Shown: piece after piece, positions 7,486-16,757 of the stretch
How the letters are laid out: every line of letters begins with the position of its first letter
Position numbering within the stretch: position 1 is the first letter of the stretch
NCBI RefSeq assembly: GCF_001514285.1
Contig: NZ_KQ949030.1
Location: 370,634 to 434,633 of the forward strand
Direction of reading: 5' to 3'
Source of the DNA: Streptomyces sp. DSM 15324
Lineage (GTDB): Bacteria; Actinomycetota; Actinomycetes; Streptomycetales; Streptomycetaceae
Length of the DNA stretch: 64,000 nt
Made by a program: the position numbers and the translations under genes
Notes under the pieces: generated by a model
Databases searched by the model: none
Told to the model about the DNA's origin: nothing
Seen by the model: only the letters and a program-made list of their open reading frames with translations

Positions 7486-10400
7486 ATGAGTGGCGACACG
7501 GGGGGCGGCCGACTGGACCCGAGTGGCCCGAAGCGGCCGCGGCCGCTGAAACGGGCGCGGGTGGGATGGCCGCCCGCGCTGCGCAAGCTCAAGGAGCTGC
7601 TGTACGAGGTGCATCTGGCAGCGGATGCCCCCAGCCTGGACGAGATCGTCAGGGACATCGCCGACGACGACGGCCTGCCCGGGTCGCCAGGTCCGGATAC
7701 GGTCCACCGCCTCATCACCGACAACGAACGGCCCGGCCAGCAGGCCGATGTGGTGGCCGTGGCCACGGTGCTGGCCCGCCGGGCCCGCTGGGATGCACCG
7801 GATCTGGCGGGGCGGGTGCGCGAACTGTGGGTGCAGGCGGGGACGGCGCAGGGGGCGGGGCGCCCGATCAGCGACCTTCGCGGCGATGTTCGGCTCGTTC
7901 TGGACGGAGGTCTAGGGGTCCACCCGGCGCTGGACACCGATGGCGCCCGCGAGCGGTTCGGGGCCCTGCCCGCCTACGTCCCGCGGGACCACGACGCGCA
8001 CGTGAAGGCGGTGGTCGATGCGGCGAAAGCCGGGCACAGCGGCATCGCGGTCCTGGTCGGGGGTTCGTCCACGGGCAAGACCCGCGCTTTGTGGGAGGCC
8101 GTCGGCGAGTTGCCGGACAGCTGGAGGCTGTGGCATCCCCTGAGCCCCACCGCGCCTGATGCGGTTCTGGCTTCACTGCCGGACATCGCCCCGAAGACCG
8201 TGGTGTGGCTCAACGAGGCCCAGCATTACCTGACCCCGACCCCGCTCGGTGAGCAGGTCGCGGCGGGCCTGCGGGAGCTGCTGAACGATCCGTCCCGGGG
8301 CCCAGTGCTGGTCCTGGGCACCCTGTGGCCCCAGCACTGGGACACCTTGACCACCCGCGACCGGCACGCCGGCGCCCGCGAACTGCTCGGCGGGCACAAG
8401 ATAGACGTGCCGGATGCCTTCACACCGGCCGACCTGGCCGCACTCGATGCCACCGACCCCCGGCTTGCGCAGGCCGCGCAGGACGCAAAGAGTGCGCAGG
8501 TCACCCAGTACCTGGCCGGCGTGCCGTACCTGATGGACCGCTATGGCGCAGCCCGGCGAGCAACCCTGGCCTTCATCCACGCGGCGATGGACGCCCGTCG
8601 CCTGGGCGCTGGCCTTCACCTCCCGCTGGCCTGGCTCGCCGATGCCGCCCCCGGCTACCTCGACGACGACGAATACCGCACTCTCGACCGCAATTGGCTG
8701 ACCCGGGCCCTCGACTACGTCACCACGTCCTGCAACGGCATCCCCGGCATCCTCACTCTGGTCACCAACAGCGGCCCCCGCAACCAGCGCACCCGCCGTG
8801 AGCCCACGCCCAGTCCGCAGGGGCCGCACTACCTGCTGGCCGATTACCTCGACCAGCACGGCCGCCAACACCGAGCCGAGACCATTCCGCCCATTGACTT
8901 CTGGACTGCAGCCGCCCAACGCGCCCGCCCCGCCGACTTGTGCATCCTTGGTGAGGCCGCCTGGAGTCGCGGCCTATACCGCGACGCTGCCCAGCTCCAC
9001 AAGAACGCCACTGCCCACGGTGATCCCAACGCCCCGCAAAGCCTCGTCAGTCACTTTCGAGACCTGCATCCCACCGACCCCCGCCCTGCCCATTGGGCTG
9101 CCGCGCACGCGGCCATCGACCACCCAGGTGCGGTATCCCTTCTGTTCGACTACCTGACGCACGGGGCCGTGGAGCAGGCCATGGTCCTTGCCAAACGTGC
9201 CGCCGCGCATGTGGCCCTCGACGACCCGGGTACGGTGCTTGGGTTGCTGGCCAGGCTGCGACGGGACGGGGCCATCGAGCAGGCCACGACCCTGGCCACA
9301 CGCGCTGCCACACACATGGCCCTGGACGACCCGGGCGAAGTGACCCGGCTTTTGGACGACCTGCGACGGGCCGGGGCTGTCGAGCAAGCCATGGTCCTGG
9401 CCAAACGTGCCGCCGCGCATGTGGCCCTCGACCGCCCGAAGGAGGTGGCCCATGTGCTGCAACAGTTGCGGGTGGTCTATGCAGACGATCAGGTGGCTGC
9501 GCTGCTGGCCCGTGACCCCGCGGCACACGTAGCCCTCGACGACCCGGGCGCGGTAGCCCATCTTCTTTACCAGCTACGGGAGGCCGGGGCCGTTGCCCAG
9601 GTGGCTGCGCTGCTGTCCCGTGACCCCGCCGCACAGGTGGCCCTCGACGACCCGGGCGCGGTAGCCCATCTTCTTTACCAGCTACGGGAGGCCGGGGCCG
9701 TTGCCCAGGTGGCTGCGCTGCTGTCCCGTGACCCCGCCGCACACGTGGCCGTCAGCTCCGCATACTGGGTGGACAATCTGCTGCGGATTCTGCGGATGGC
9801 CGGGGGCGGCGAGCAGGCCGACGCCCTGGCAACACGATTTGCAGCGCACGTAGACATCACCGACTCAAATGAGCTGGCCGGGCTGCTATGGCATCTGCGG
9901 GAGAACGAATGCGTCGAGCAGGCCGTCGCGTTGCTGGCCCGTGACCCCGCCGCACACGTGACCATCAACGACCCGGCGGCGGTGGCTGCGCTGCTGAGCG
10001 GCCTGCGAGTGGTCTGCGCGGACGAGCAAATCGCTGCGCTGCTGGCTCGTGACCCCGCCGCACACGCGACCTTCGACGACCCGTACGGGGTGTCCCGGCT
10101 GCTGTACGAGTTGCGGTGGGCTGGCGCCGTCGACCAAGCCAACGCGTTGTTGGCCCGTGACCCTGCCGCACACGTGACTATCAACGACCCGGCGGCGGTG
10201 GCTGCGCTGCTGGGCGAGTTACAAGAGGCCGGGGCCGTGGAGCAGGTGGCTGCACTGCTGGCCCGTGACCACGCCGCGCACGTATCCCTCGACGACCCGC
10301 GCGGAGTGACCGGATTGCTGAATCGCCTGCAGAAGGCCGGCGCCGTGGAGCAGGTGGCTGCACTGCTGGCCCGTAACCCTGCCATCCACGTACCCTTCGA

Positions 10401-10713
10401 CGACCCAGAGGGGGTAGCCGGGTTGCTGTACAAATTCCGGGAGGCAGGGGCAGTCGACCAGGTGACTGTGTTATTAGCCCGTAACCCTGCCGCACACGTA
10501 CCCCTCAACGACCCAAACGCCGTCACCAAGTTGGTGGACAGCCTGCGGAAGGTTGGGGCCGACGATCAGGCCAAGGTCTTGGCCGAGCGGCTCCCCGCCA
10601 CAGGGAGTTTCCATCATTTCATCAGGCTCCAAGGCAATGCACCCCAGTTCAGACTTGGCCGCGAACCTGACGGGCGTGCCGCCCTTTCGTGGGACTGGGG
10701 CGATTTGGAGTGA
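7486..10713 (+). CDS. Large P-loop NTPase (STAND-like) with about 14 tandem helical repeats
   Basis: 1075 residues from ATG 7486 (GGGAGGGGAG upstream). N-terminus: a helix-turn-helix-like segment (residues 30-110, SLDEIVRDIADDDGLPG). Then a P-loop NTPase core with Walker A GGSSTGKT (about 192-199) and a Walker-B-like TVVWLNEAQ (about 238-246). A helical middle follows, and from residue 546 to about 1035 there are 14 repeats of 34-36 residues with consensus DPxAVAxLLxxLREAGAxEQVAALLARDPAAHVxL. The C-terminal tail ends SWDWGDLE. The order sensor/helix-turn-helix, NTPase, superstructure-forming repeats is that of STAND signalling or defence ATPases; the ligand is unknown. Two adjacent TTA codons (10471-10476) make translation likely to need the bldA leucyl-tRNA. 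Flanked on both sides by dead transposases, which fits an accessory locus. Confidence 0.85.
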   Translation: MSGDTGGGRLDPSGPKRPRPLKRARVGWPPALRKLKELLYEVHLAADAPSLDEIVRDIADDDGLPGSPGPDTVHRLITDNERPGQQADVVAVATVLARRARWDAPDLAGRVRELWVQAGTAQGAGRPISDLRGDVRLVLDGGLGVHPALDTDGARERFGALPAYVPRDHDAHVKAVVDAAKAGHSGIAVLVGGSSTGKTRALWEAVGELPDSWRLWHPLSPTAPDAVLASLPDIAPKTVVWLNEAQHYLTPTPLGEQVAAGLRELLNDPSRGPVLVLGTLWPQHWDTLTTRDRHAGARELLGGHKIDVPDAFTPADLAALDATDPRLAQAAQDAKSAQVTQYLAGVPYLMDRYGAARRATLAFIHAAMDARRLGAGLHLPLAWLADAAPGYLDDDEYRTLDRNWLTRALDYVTTSCNGIPGILTLVTNSGPRNQRTRREPTPSPQGPHYLLADYLDQHGRQHRAETIPPIDFWTAAAQRARPADLCILGEAAWSRGLYRDAAQLHKNATAHGDPNAPQSLVSHFRDLHPTDPRPAHWAAAHAAIDHPGAVSLLFDYLTHGAVEQAMVLAKRAAAHVALDDPGTVLGLLARLRRDGAIEQATTLATRAATHMALDDPGEVTRLLDDLRRAGAVEQAMVLAKRAAAHVALDRPKEVAHVLQQLRVVYADDQVAALLARDPAAHVALDDPGAVAHLLYQLREAGAVAQVAALLSRDPAAQVALDDPGAVAHLLYQLREAGAVAQVAALLSRDPAAHVAVSSAYWVDNLLRILRMAGGGEQADALATRFAAHVDITDSNELAGLLWHLRENECVEQAVALLARDPAAHVTINDPAAVAALLSGLRVVCADEQIAALLARDPAAHATFDDPYGVSRLLYELRWAGAVDQANALLARDPAAHVTINDPAAVAALLGELQEAGAVEQVAALLARDHAAHVSLDDPRGVTGLLNRLQKAGAVEQVAALLARNPAIHVPFDDPEGVAGLLYKFREAGAVDQVTVLLARNPAAHVPLNDPNAVTKLVDSLRKVGADDQAKVLAERLPATGSFHHFIRLQGNAPQFRLGREPDGRAALSWDWGDLE
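9532..9743 (+). repeat. Exact 104-bp direct repeat inside the NTPase repeat domain
   Basis: Bases 9532-9635 recur identically at 9640-9743, a 108-base period equal to one 36-residue protein repeat (repeats 5 and 6). Neighbouring repeats differ at many positions, so this is a recent unit duplication and a likely site for gain or loss of repeats in frame. Confidence 0.9.
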
Positions 10714-10755
10714 ACCAATCTCTCTACGCGGACACTCGGTAGGGTGTTCGCCTGA

Positions 10756-11500
10756 CGTGGACACGGCCTTCGGCTGATCCTGCGTCCGGACCGTCTGTTC
10801 TGTCACGTCTACGGCCGCGGTGGCCGGTCCTCGGACCAGTTCGTGCCGGGCTGGCCCTACTCGTTCGTAGCCGCGCTGGAGAAGCACGGCGGGGAGTTCC
10901 GCTTCGCCACACCGGAGACCTGGGGCACTGCGGACGCGGCAACCGTGCAGGTAACCGACCGCTACGGCACCGCCCGCACGATGGCCTGGGACCGCATCCA
11001 CCCGCGCCTGACCACCCGCTCCACCTGGATCGACCACACCACCGAACTCCCCGTCATCGAAGGAACCCAGATCCGCCTCCAGGTCGACCGGCTGCCCGGC
11101 GGGAACGATCCCCTCCCGCTCTGGCTGTGGTCCTCGGCCACCGGCCTGACCGGCGACGACACCGACATCCGCTGGCAGGCGTTCCTCCGCCGCTTCGACC
11201 TGGAACACACCTTCCGGATAGCCAAACAGACACTGGGCTGGACCCGCCCCAAGCTCCGCACCCCCGAGGCAGCCGACCGCTGGACCTGGCTGATCATCAC
11301 TGCCCACACCCAACGTCGTCTCCTCCGTGAGACTGCCGCTGATCTCCGCCACCCCTGGGAACGACCCGCTGAGCCCGGTCGGCTGACCCCGGCCCGCGTC
11401 CGCCAGGGGTGCAGGAACCTCCGCCCGCATCGCCAAACGGTCCGAGAGCATCAAAGAACGCTCACGGGCCGGGGGATAAAGCACAACCTGAGCAAGGACG
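10756..11500 (+). pseudogene. 5'-truncated transposase (IS4-like, NF041680 type)
   Basis: The open frame starts directly after a stop at 10753 with LILRPDRLFCHVYGRGGRSS and DQFVPGWPYSFVAALE. It continues through a DDE-type core to WQAFLRRFDLEHTFRIAKQ and AADRWTWLIITAHTQ. The normal N-terminal third is missing. After RLTPARVRQG the C-terminus is frameshifted (the usual Pro/Lys-rich tail appears in another frame). It immediately follows the NTPase gene stop (10713), so the insertion edge lies near 10720-10770. Confidence 0.7.
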
Positions 11501-11641
11501 GTTCCCAACCCGGCAGCCGGTCCCATCTGCCGCGGGGCTGCCGGTGCCACACCTCTCCGTCGGCGATCACAATGGCGGGAACCGACCACTCCACGTGACA
11601 GTCTTCACACGCGTGTGATCCAACCCGTTGCGGTGTCGCCC

Positions 11642-13114
11642 TCAACACGTGTCGGCGGCTGCTGAGCGCCCGGCGCGCCTGCCGAGCACCGAACCGGCGG
11701 TGAGGCCGGAGCCACCGGGGTAGTTGAACCAGAAGAGCCCGCCGACGAGTTCGCCGGCCGCGTACAGCCCAGGGACGGGGCGACCGCTCAGGTCCAGCAC
11801 GCGCGCGTCGGCGTCGATCCGCAGCCCGCCGAAGGTGAAGGTGATGCCGCAGGTCACCGGGAAGGCGACGTACGGAGGAGTGGTCAGCGGCTGGGCCCAG
11901 TTGGACTTGGGAGGAGTGATGCCCTCGGTCCGGCAGCCGTCCTTGACCGTCGGGTCGAAGCGACCGGGGACAACGGCGGCGTTGAACCGCTCAACCGTCT
12001 CCGCCAGCCGGCCCTCGTCCATGCCGAGTTGCTTGGCCAGGCCCTCCACGGTGGCGGACTCCACCCTGGTGATGCCCGCCGAGGCGTACTCCTCGGGGCG
12101 CAGCAGCGGCGCGGACGTCGCGTCGAAGAGCTGGTAGGCGACGCCTGCCGGTTGCTTGAGGATCTCGGCACCGTACTTGGCGTAGGTGTAGTTGCGGAAG
12201 TCCGCTCCCTCGTCGACGAACCGGCGGCCCTCGGTGTTGACTACGATGCCGAACGGGTAGCCGCCGCGAGTGAGTTGGTTGGTCAGCTCCCGGTCGCCGG
12301 TCGCTCGTGCCTGGCTGTCCCAGGCCACCGCGTGGCAGCCGCTCCAGTGGCCGTAGGGTTGCGCGCCGGCCGCCAGGGCCATGCGGATGCCGTCGCCGGT
12401 GTTGTACGGGGTTCCGCGCACCAGGGCCAGGTCCCAGCCCGCGCCCAGGTAGGCGGCCCGCATCTGCGGGTTGGCCTCGAAGCCGCCGCTGGTGAGTACC
12501 ACGCCGTCGGCCTGGATGCGCTGCCCGTCGGCGAGCATCACGCCGCGGACGGAGCCGTCGGGTCCGGTGGCCAGGCCGCTGACGGGGCTGTCGAAGCGGA
12601 TGTCGATGCCGCTGCGATCGGCGGCGGCAAGGTGCTGGTCGATCATTCCTTTGCCCCCGCCGACCACGCCGACGGCCAGTCCGCCCCAGAACCGGTAGCG
12701 CCCGTCCACCTGGTAAGCCTGGCGGTGGAACATGAGCTCGAATCGCAGGCCGAGGCTGCGCAGCCAGGTCATCGTCTCGCGGGATTCACCGACCAGGATC
12801 CCGGCGAGTTCGGGGTCGGTCCTTCCCTGGGTTACCCGGGACAGGTCGGCGAGGAAGTCGTCGTCGGTGTAGGGGGCGAGGTCGACGCGTCCTGCGCGGT
12901 CCGCGGGAAGCGGCTCGACCAGCGAGGTGAGGTCGGTGAGCCCGCCGTGGCTGGTGCGCATCGCCCCGGCTGTGAAGTAGGAGTTGCCTCCGGCCCATGG
13001 GCGGGGGGCCTTCTCCAGCAGCAGCACCCGTGCTCCCTGCTGTCGGGCGGACTGAGCCGCGCTGAAGCCGGCGTTCCCGCCGCCGACCACGACGACGTCC
13101 CACTGCTCGCTCAT
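11642..13114 (-). CDS. FAD-dependent tricarballylate dehydrogenase-like flavoprotein
   Basis: 490 residues from ATG 13112-13114, after GGGAG. It begins with the dinucleotide-binding fold WDVVVVGGGNAGFSAAQSAR, then a capping domain, and ends with the FAD-contact block GLYAAGELVGGLFWFNYPGG near residue 455. This is the fumarate reductase / succinate dehydrogenase flavoprotein superfamily; the overall pattern matches TcuA, which oxidises tricarballylate to cis-aconitate. A related 3-ketosteroid or fumarate-type substrate is possible. No partner electron-transfer protein (TcuB) or permease sits next to it. It is divergent from a LysR gene that probably controls it. Confidence 0.8.
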   Translation of the reverse strand: MSEQWDVVVVGGGNAGFSAAQSARQQGARVLLLEKAPRPWAGGNSYFTAGAMRTSHGGLTDLTSLVEPLPADRAGRVDLAPYTDDDFLADLSRVTQGRTDPELAGILVGESRETMTWLRSLGLRFELMFHRQAYQVDGRYRFWGGLAVGVVGGGKGMIDQHLAAADRSGIDIRFDSPVSGLATGPDGSVRGVMLADGQRIQADGVVLTSGGFEANPQMRAAYLGAGWDLALVRGTPYNTGDGIRMALAAGAQPYGHWSGCHAVAWDSQARATGDRELTNQLTRGGYPFGIVVNTEGRRFVDEGADFRNYTYAKYGAEILKQPAGVAYQLFDATSAPLLRPEEYASAGITRVESATVEGLAKQLGMDEGRLAETVERFNAAVVPGRFDPTVKDGCRTEGITPPKSNWAQPLTTPPYVAFPVTCGITFTFGGLRIDADARVLDLSGRPVPGLYAAGELVGGLFWFNYPGGSGLTAGSVLGRRAGRSAAADTC

Positions 13115-13254
13115 GTGTACTCCCATGGGTTCGGGGCTGCGTACGCGACCGCAGCGTGGATGTCTTTCACCAGGGCCTGGTGAGCGGGGCGAAGGCTGCG
13201 CGGCCCGCCTGCAGGTCAACACGACGATGCGCCAGCAGTGCCATCAGTACAATC

Positions 13255-13276
13255 GAAAGAAATTGAGGGTGCTTTC
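13255..13276. promoter_or_regulatory. Candidate LysR operator (GAAAG-N12-CTTTC)
   Basis: An inverted repeat GAAAG (13255-13259) and CTTTC (13272-13276) with a 12-base spacer lies in the 184-base gap between the divergent flavoprotein and LysR genes, 23 bases before the LysR start. Position and shape fit an autoregulatory LysR site. Confidence 0.4.
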
Positions 13277-13298
13277 ATGAATACTTAAGGCGGTGAGG

Positions 13299-14204
13299 AT
13301 GAGCTTCGACGTACGCCGCATGCTGGTGCTGGCCGAGGTGGCTCGCCGGGGCTCCATCACGGCGGCCTCGATCGCCCTGAGCTATACGCCCTCGGCGGTG
13401 TCCCAGCAGATCAGCAGGCTGGAAGCGGAGGCCGGGCAGCCGCTGATCGTGCGGCACCCCCGGGGCGTCACGCTCACCGAGGCCGGCCGCACTCTGGTCG
13501 AGCATGCTGCACGGATCGATCGCCAGTTGCGGGCCGCACGCCGATCCCTCGATGACATCGCGGGCCTGCACAGCGGGACCTTGCACATCGGTACCTTCCC
13601 CACCATCGCCGCATCCCTGCTGCCCCGCGTCGTGCGCGCCTTTCGCACCCGGTACCCGCAGGTTGAGCTGGCCGTGCACAGCGCCCGCAACGCCGGCCTG
13701 ATGGACATCCTGGAGAGCCGGGAGATCGAGCTGTCCTTGATGTGGGACTACCCGTGGCGGCGCCTGGACGAGACCAACCTCGATGTCATCCATCTGCTGG
13801 ACGACCACACCTGCCTGGTCGTCGCCACCAGCCACCCGCTCGCCGCCCGGCACTCCGCCGGTTTTGATGAGCTGGCCGAGGAGAACTGGATCGTCCGGGG
13901 CGATCACCCGGTCGCCGAGCTGCTCACCCGTAGCTGCCGTGCCGCCGGCTTCGAGCCGAAGATCGCCTACCGGGCACACGACTACCAGGAGGCCCAGGCC
14001 ATGGCGGCGGTCGGCCTGGGCATCACGCTCGCCCCCAGGTTCGCCCTGGCCGGCCTGCGGGATGACGTCACCACCATCGATCTGGGCCCCGCGGCCCCGG
14101 TTCGCCGCATCCTGCTCACCCGGCTGCGCGACAATCCACCGACACCGTCAGCCAAGGCCATCGCGGAACTGTTCATCGAGACGGCCGGGACGCTGTGTTC
14201 ATAG
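13299..14204 (+). CDS. LysR-family transcriptional regulator
   Basis: 301 residues from ATG 13299 (a GTG two codons upstream is possible). The winged helix is at residues 1-60 (MLVLAEVARRGSITAAS, SPSAVSQQISRLE-type recognition helix, GVTLTEAGRTLVEHAARI). The rest is the periplasmic-binding-like effector domain (SGTLHIGTFPTIAASLLP to VGLGITLAPRFAL). It is divergent from the TcuA-like gene, the classical arrangement for a LysR activator of its neighbour. The likely ligand is the substrate of that enzyme. Confidence 0.9.
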   Translation: MSFDVRRMLVLAEVARRGSITAASIALSYTPSAVSQQISRLEAEAGQPLIVRHPRGVTLTEAGRTLVEHAARIDRQLRAARRSLDDIAGLHSGTLHIGTFPTIAASLLPRVVRAFRTRYPQVELAVHSARNAGLMDILESREIELSLMWDYPWRRLDETNLDVIHLLDDHTCLVVATSHPLAARHSAGFDELAEENWIVRGDHPVAELLTRSCRAAGFEPKIAYRAHDYQEAQAMAAVGLGITLAPRFALAGLRDDVTTIDLGPAAPVRRILLTRLRDNPPTPSAKAIAELFIETAGTLCS

Positions 14205-14454
14205 ACAGGCGTCCCCGGTGTGACTGCCGGCGATCGCCGCCGTCCCGCGGGGCGTGCCCAGGCCCCGTGGCCGCCGAGCTGCGCGAGCGGACGCAGGAGC
14301 GGCCGCAGGCGTCGCCGTTGAGACCGGAATGCCCTCCAGCGCCGGGCGGGGACCAGCGTCTCGCAGGCCCCGGACACCGGCGCGGGCCACCTCGGCCCCC
14401 AGGGGGAAAGGGGAGGCCGGTGTGCGATGGTGACCCGCTCGCACGGGACACCCG

Positions 14455-14793
14455 TCAGCCGATGGCCGCCGCCGCGTGCGTCACAGCGATGAGGGCCAGT
14501 ACGGCGGCCGGGACGGCCCGGACCGGCGGGTCGCCGTGGCGCAGGTGGACCACTGCCGCCGCGGCCATCAGCAGGGCGAGGCCTGTCGCGGCGGCCACGC
14601 CCAGCGGCATCCAGGTCAGCCCCGTCAGCAGACCGGCAACCCCGGCCACCTCCAGCGCGCCGACGACGCGATAGAGCCGTACCGACATGCCGAGATGGGC
14701 CGCCGCCTGGCGCATGAACGGCGCCGCGGCCAGCTTCGCCAGCCCCAGCGGAAGGAAGACCAGGGACAGGGCGACGGCGAGCACGGTGGTCAT
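14455..14793 (-). CDS. DoxX-family membrane protein
   Basis: 112 residues with four hydrophobic segments (FLPLGLAKLAAAPFMRQAA, VVGALEVAGVAGLLTGL, VAAATGLALLMAAAAVVHL, VPAAVLALIAVTHAAA), the small four-helix DoxX fold. Its ATG overlaps the stop of the acetoacetyl-CoA synthetase gene by four bases (TCAT at 14790-14793), so it is translationally coupled as the last gene of the ring-cleavage operon. DoxX-like proteins are often linked with redox or quinone metabolism; a role here is not evident. Confidence 0.85.
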   Translation of the reverse strand: MTTVLAVALSLVFLPLGLAKLAAAPFMRQAAAHLGMSVRLYRVVGALEVAGVAGLLTGLTWMPLGVAAATGLALLMAAAAVVHLRHGDPPVRAVPAAVLALIAVTHAAAAIG

Positions 14794-16757
14794 GAGGCGG
14801 ACCTGCCCTTACGGCGCTCCTTGCCCAACCGGGCGTAGTGGTCGATGAGTTCGGGGCTGTCCACAGTGGCCGGATTGACGACCTGCTCCACTGCGGCGCC
14901 CTGGAGCAGTCGCTTGATCGGGACCTCCAGCTTCTTGCCGGTGCGGGTGTGCGGGATGCCCGGCACTTCGAGGATCTCGTCGGGTACGTGGCGGGGTGAG
15001 GCGCCGGTGCGGACGGCGTCGCAGATCTTGTCGCGCAGGGTGTCGTCCAGGGTCACCCCGGCCGCCGGGACCACGAACAGCGGCATCCAGTAGCCGCCGT
15101 CCGGCTCCTCCGCGCCGATGACCAGGGCCTCGGCGATCTCGGGGAGACGTTCGACGACGTCATGGATGTCGGCGCTGCCGAGCCGTACACCGTTGCGGTT
15201 GAGCGTCGAGTCGGATCGGCCGTGGATGATCACCGAGCCGTGCCCCGTGACCGTGATCCAGTCGCCGTGTCGCCACACTCCGGGGTATGCCGAGAAGTAG
15301 GCGTCGCGGTAGCGGGTGCCCTCCGGGTCGTTCCAGAAGTACAGCGGCATCGAGGGCATGGGGCGGGTGACGACCAGTTCGCCGACCTGGTCGATGACGG
15401 GGAAGCCCTCGGCGTCGTACGCAGCCAGCGCCACGCCCAGGTGTGGCGCGGACAACTCCCCCGCCCAGACCGGAGTGTTGGGGGCGCTGCCCGCGAAGCC
15501 GGAGACTATGTCGGTGCCGCCGCTGATGGAGGCCAGGAGAATGTGGTCGCCGACGTGCTCGCGGACCCAGGGGTAGGCGGAGGCGGGCAGGGCCGAGCCC
15601 GTGCAGCCGACGACGCGGATCGAGGAGAGGTCGTAGACGGACGGGTCGATGCCGAACTTGGCCATGCCCAGCAGGTATTGGGGGCTGGTGCCGAAGACGG
15701 TGACCCGGTGGCGGGCGGCCAGTTCCCATAGGCGGTCGGGCTTGGCGAAGGGGGCCGGGCTGCCGTCGTAGGTGCAGGTAGTGGCGCCGGTGAGGAGGGT
15801 GGAGGCGACCAGGTTCCACATCATCCAGTGGGTGGTGGTGAACCAGAGGAGACGGTCGCCGGGCCCCAAGTCCGAGTGCAGCCCCAGGGTTTTGAGATGC
15901 TCCAGGAGCACGCCGCCGTGGCCGTGGACGATGCCCTTGGGCAGGCCGGTGGTGCCGGAGGAGAACACGACCCACAGCGGATGGTCGAACGGGACCGGTA
16001 CACGGGCGAGTGCCTCGGTACGGGTGGCGGCATCCTCCCAGGGGACCACCAGCGACGGGTACGCCTGCGACGACCAGGGCAGGCCCATGTGGTCCACCAG
16101 CAGGGTCGCCTTCAAGGTGGGGAGGGCGTGGGCGAGTTCGAGGACGGCTTCGCGGCGGTCGTGGGTGGTGCCGTTGAACAGGTAGCCGTCGGCGGCGATC
16201 AGCACGGTGGGTTCGAGCTGGGCGAAGCGGTCGGCGGCGGCCTTGGGGGCGTAGTCCTGACCGCACACCGACCACACGGCGCCCAGGCTCGCGGCGGCGA
16301 GGAACGTGACGATGGCGTGCGGGGTGTTGGGCAGATAGCCGACGACCCGGTCGCCCTTGCCGACGCCGAGCTCGCGCAGGGTGGCGGCCACGGACGCCAC
16401 CAGGGCACGCAGCCGGGCGCCGGTCACCTCGTATCCGGCACCGGTCTCGTCGAGGGCAGTGATCGCCACGTCGTCGTCGGCCAGGTTACGCAGGGCATGG
16501 TGGGCGTAATTGAGGGTGGCGCCGGGGAACCAGCGGGCGCCCGGCATCCGCTCCTCGGCCAGCACCTGCTCGTAGGGGGTGTCGGCGTCGATGTCGAAGT
16601 ACTCCCACACCGCGCCCCAGAAGCCCTCCAGGTCGGTGACCGACCAGCGGTGCAGGGCGGCGTAGTCGTCGGGAGCGATGCCCTGACGCCGGGCGAAGTC
16701 CGCGATGCGACTGGCGGCCGCCGTCTCCGGATCGGGTGTGAAGAAGGGCGTGCTCAT
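14790..16757 (-). CDS. Acetoacetate-CoA ligase (acetoacetyl-CoA synthetase)
   Basis: 655 residues, the family's normal length. The N-terminal AACS extension ([20 protein letters not shown]) is followed by the adenylate-forming core with the phosphate-binding loop [20 protein letters not shown], the HWMMWNLV block, GGTDIVSGF and YRTGD-equivalent [13 protein letters not shown]. The C-terminal catalytic Lys lies in [16 protein letters not shown]. It converts acetoacetate, ATP and CoA to acetoacetyl-CoA in the cytosol. It overlaps by four bases both the upstream monooxygenase stop and the downstream doxX start. In this operon it would recover acetoacetate from ring cleavage. It could also serve the homogentisate pathway at 36-40 kb, whose CoA-transferase gene is a stub. 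Confidence 0.9.
   Translation of the reverse strand: MSTPFFTPDPETAAASRIADFARRQGIAPDDYAALHRWSVTDLEGFWGAVWEYFDIDADTPYEQVLAEERMPGARWFPGATLNYAHHALRNLADDDVAITALDETGAGYEVTGARLRALVASVAATLRELGVGKGDRVVGYLPNTPHAIVTFLAAASLGAVWSVCGQDYAPKAAADRFAQLEPTVLIAADGYLFNGTTHDRREAVLELAHALPTLKATLLVDHMGLPWSSQAYPSLVVPWEDAATRTEALARVPVPFDHPLWVVFSSGTTGLPKGIVHGHGGVLLEHLKTLGLHSDLGPGDRLLWFTTTHWMMWNLVASTLLTGATTCTYDGSPAPFAKPDRLWELAARHRVTVFGTSPQYLLGMAKFGIDPSVYDLSSIRVVGCTGSALPASAYPWVREHVGDHILLASISGGTDIVSGFAGSAPNTPVWAGELSAPHLGVALAAYDAEGFPVIDQVGELVVTRPMPSMPLYFWNDPEGTRYRDAYFSAYPGVWRHGDWITVTGHGSVIIHGRSDSTLNRNGVRLGSADIHDVVERLPEIAEALVIGAEEPDGGYWMPLFVVPAAGVTLDDTLRDKICDAVRTGASPRHVPDEILEVPGIPHTRTGKKLEVPIKRLLQGAAVEQVVNPATVDSPELIDHYARLGKERRKGRSAS

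Noticed and set aside
9675-10529. Minus-strand repeat-rich frame opposite the NTPase repeats
   Set aside because: Its repetitive Ser/Thr-rich pattern is only the reverse complement of the 35-residue repeats.
12029-13183. 384-codon plus-strand frame over the TcuA-like gene
   Set aside because: Antisense shadow of a gene with clear FAD motifs; no ribosome site.
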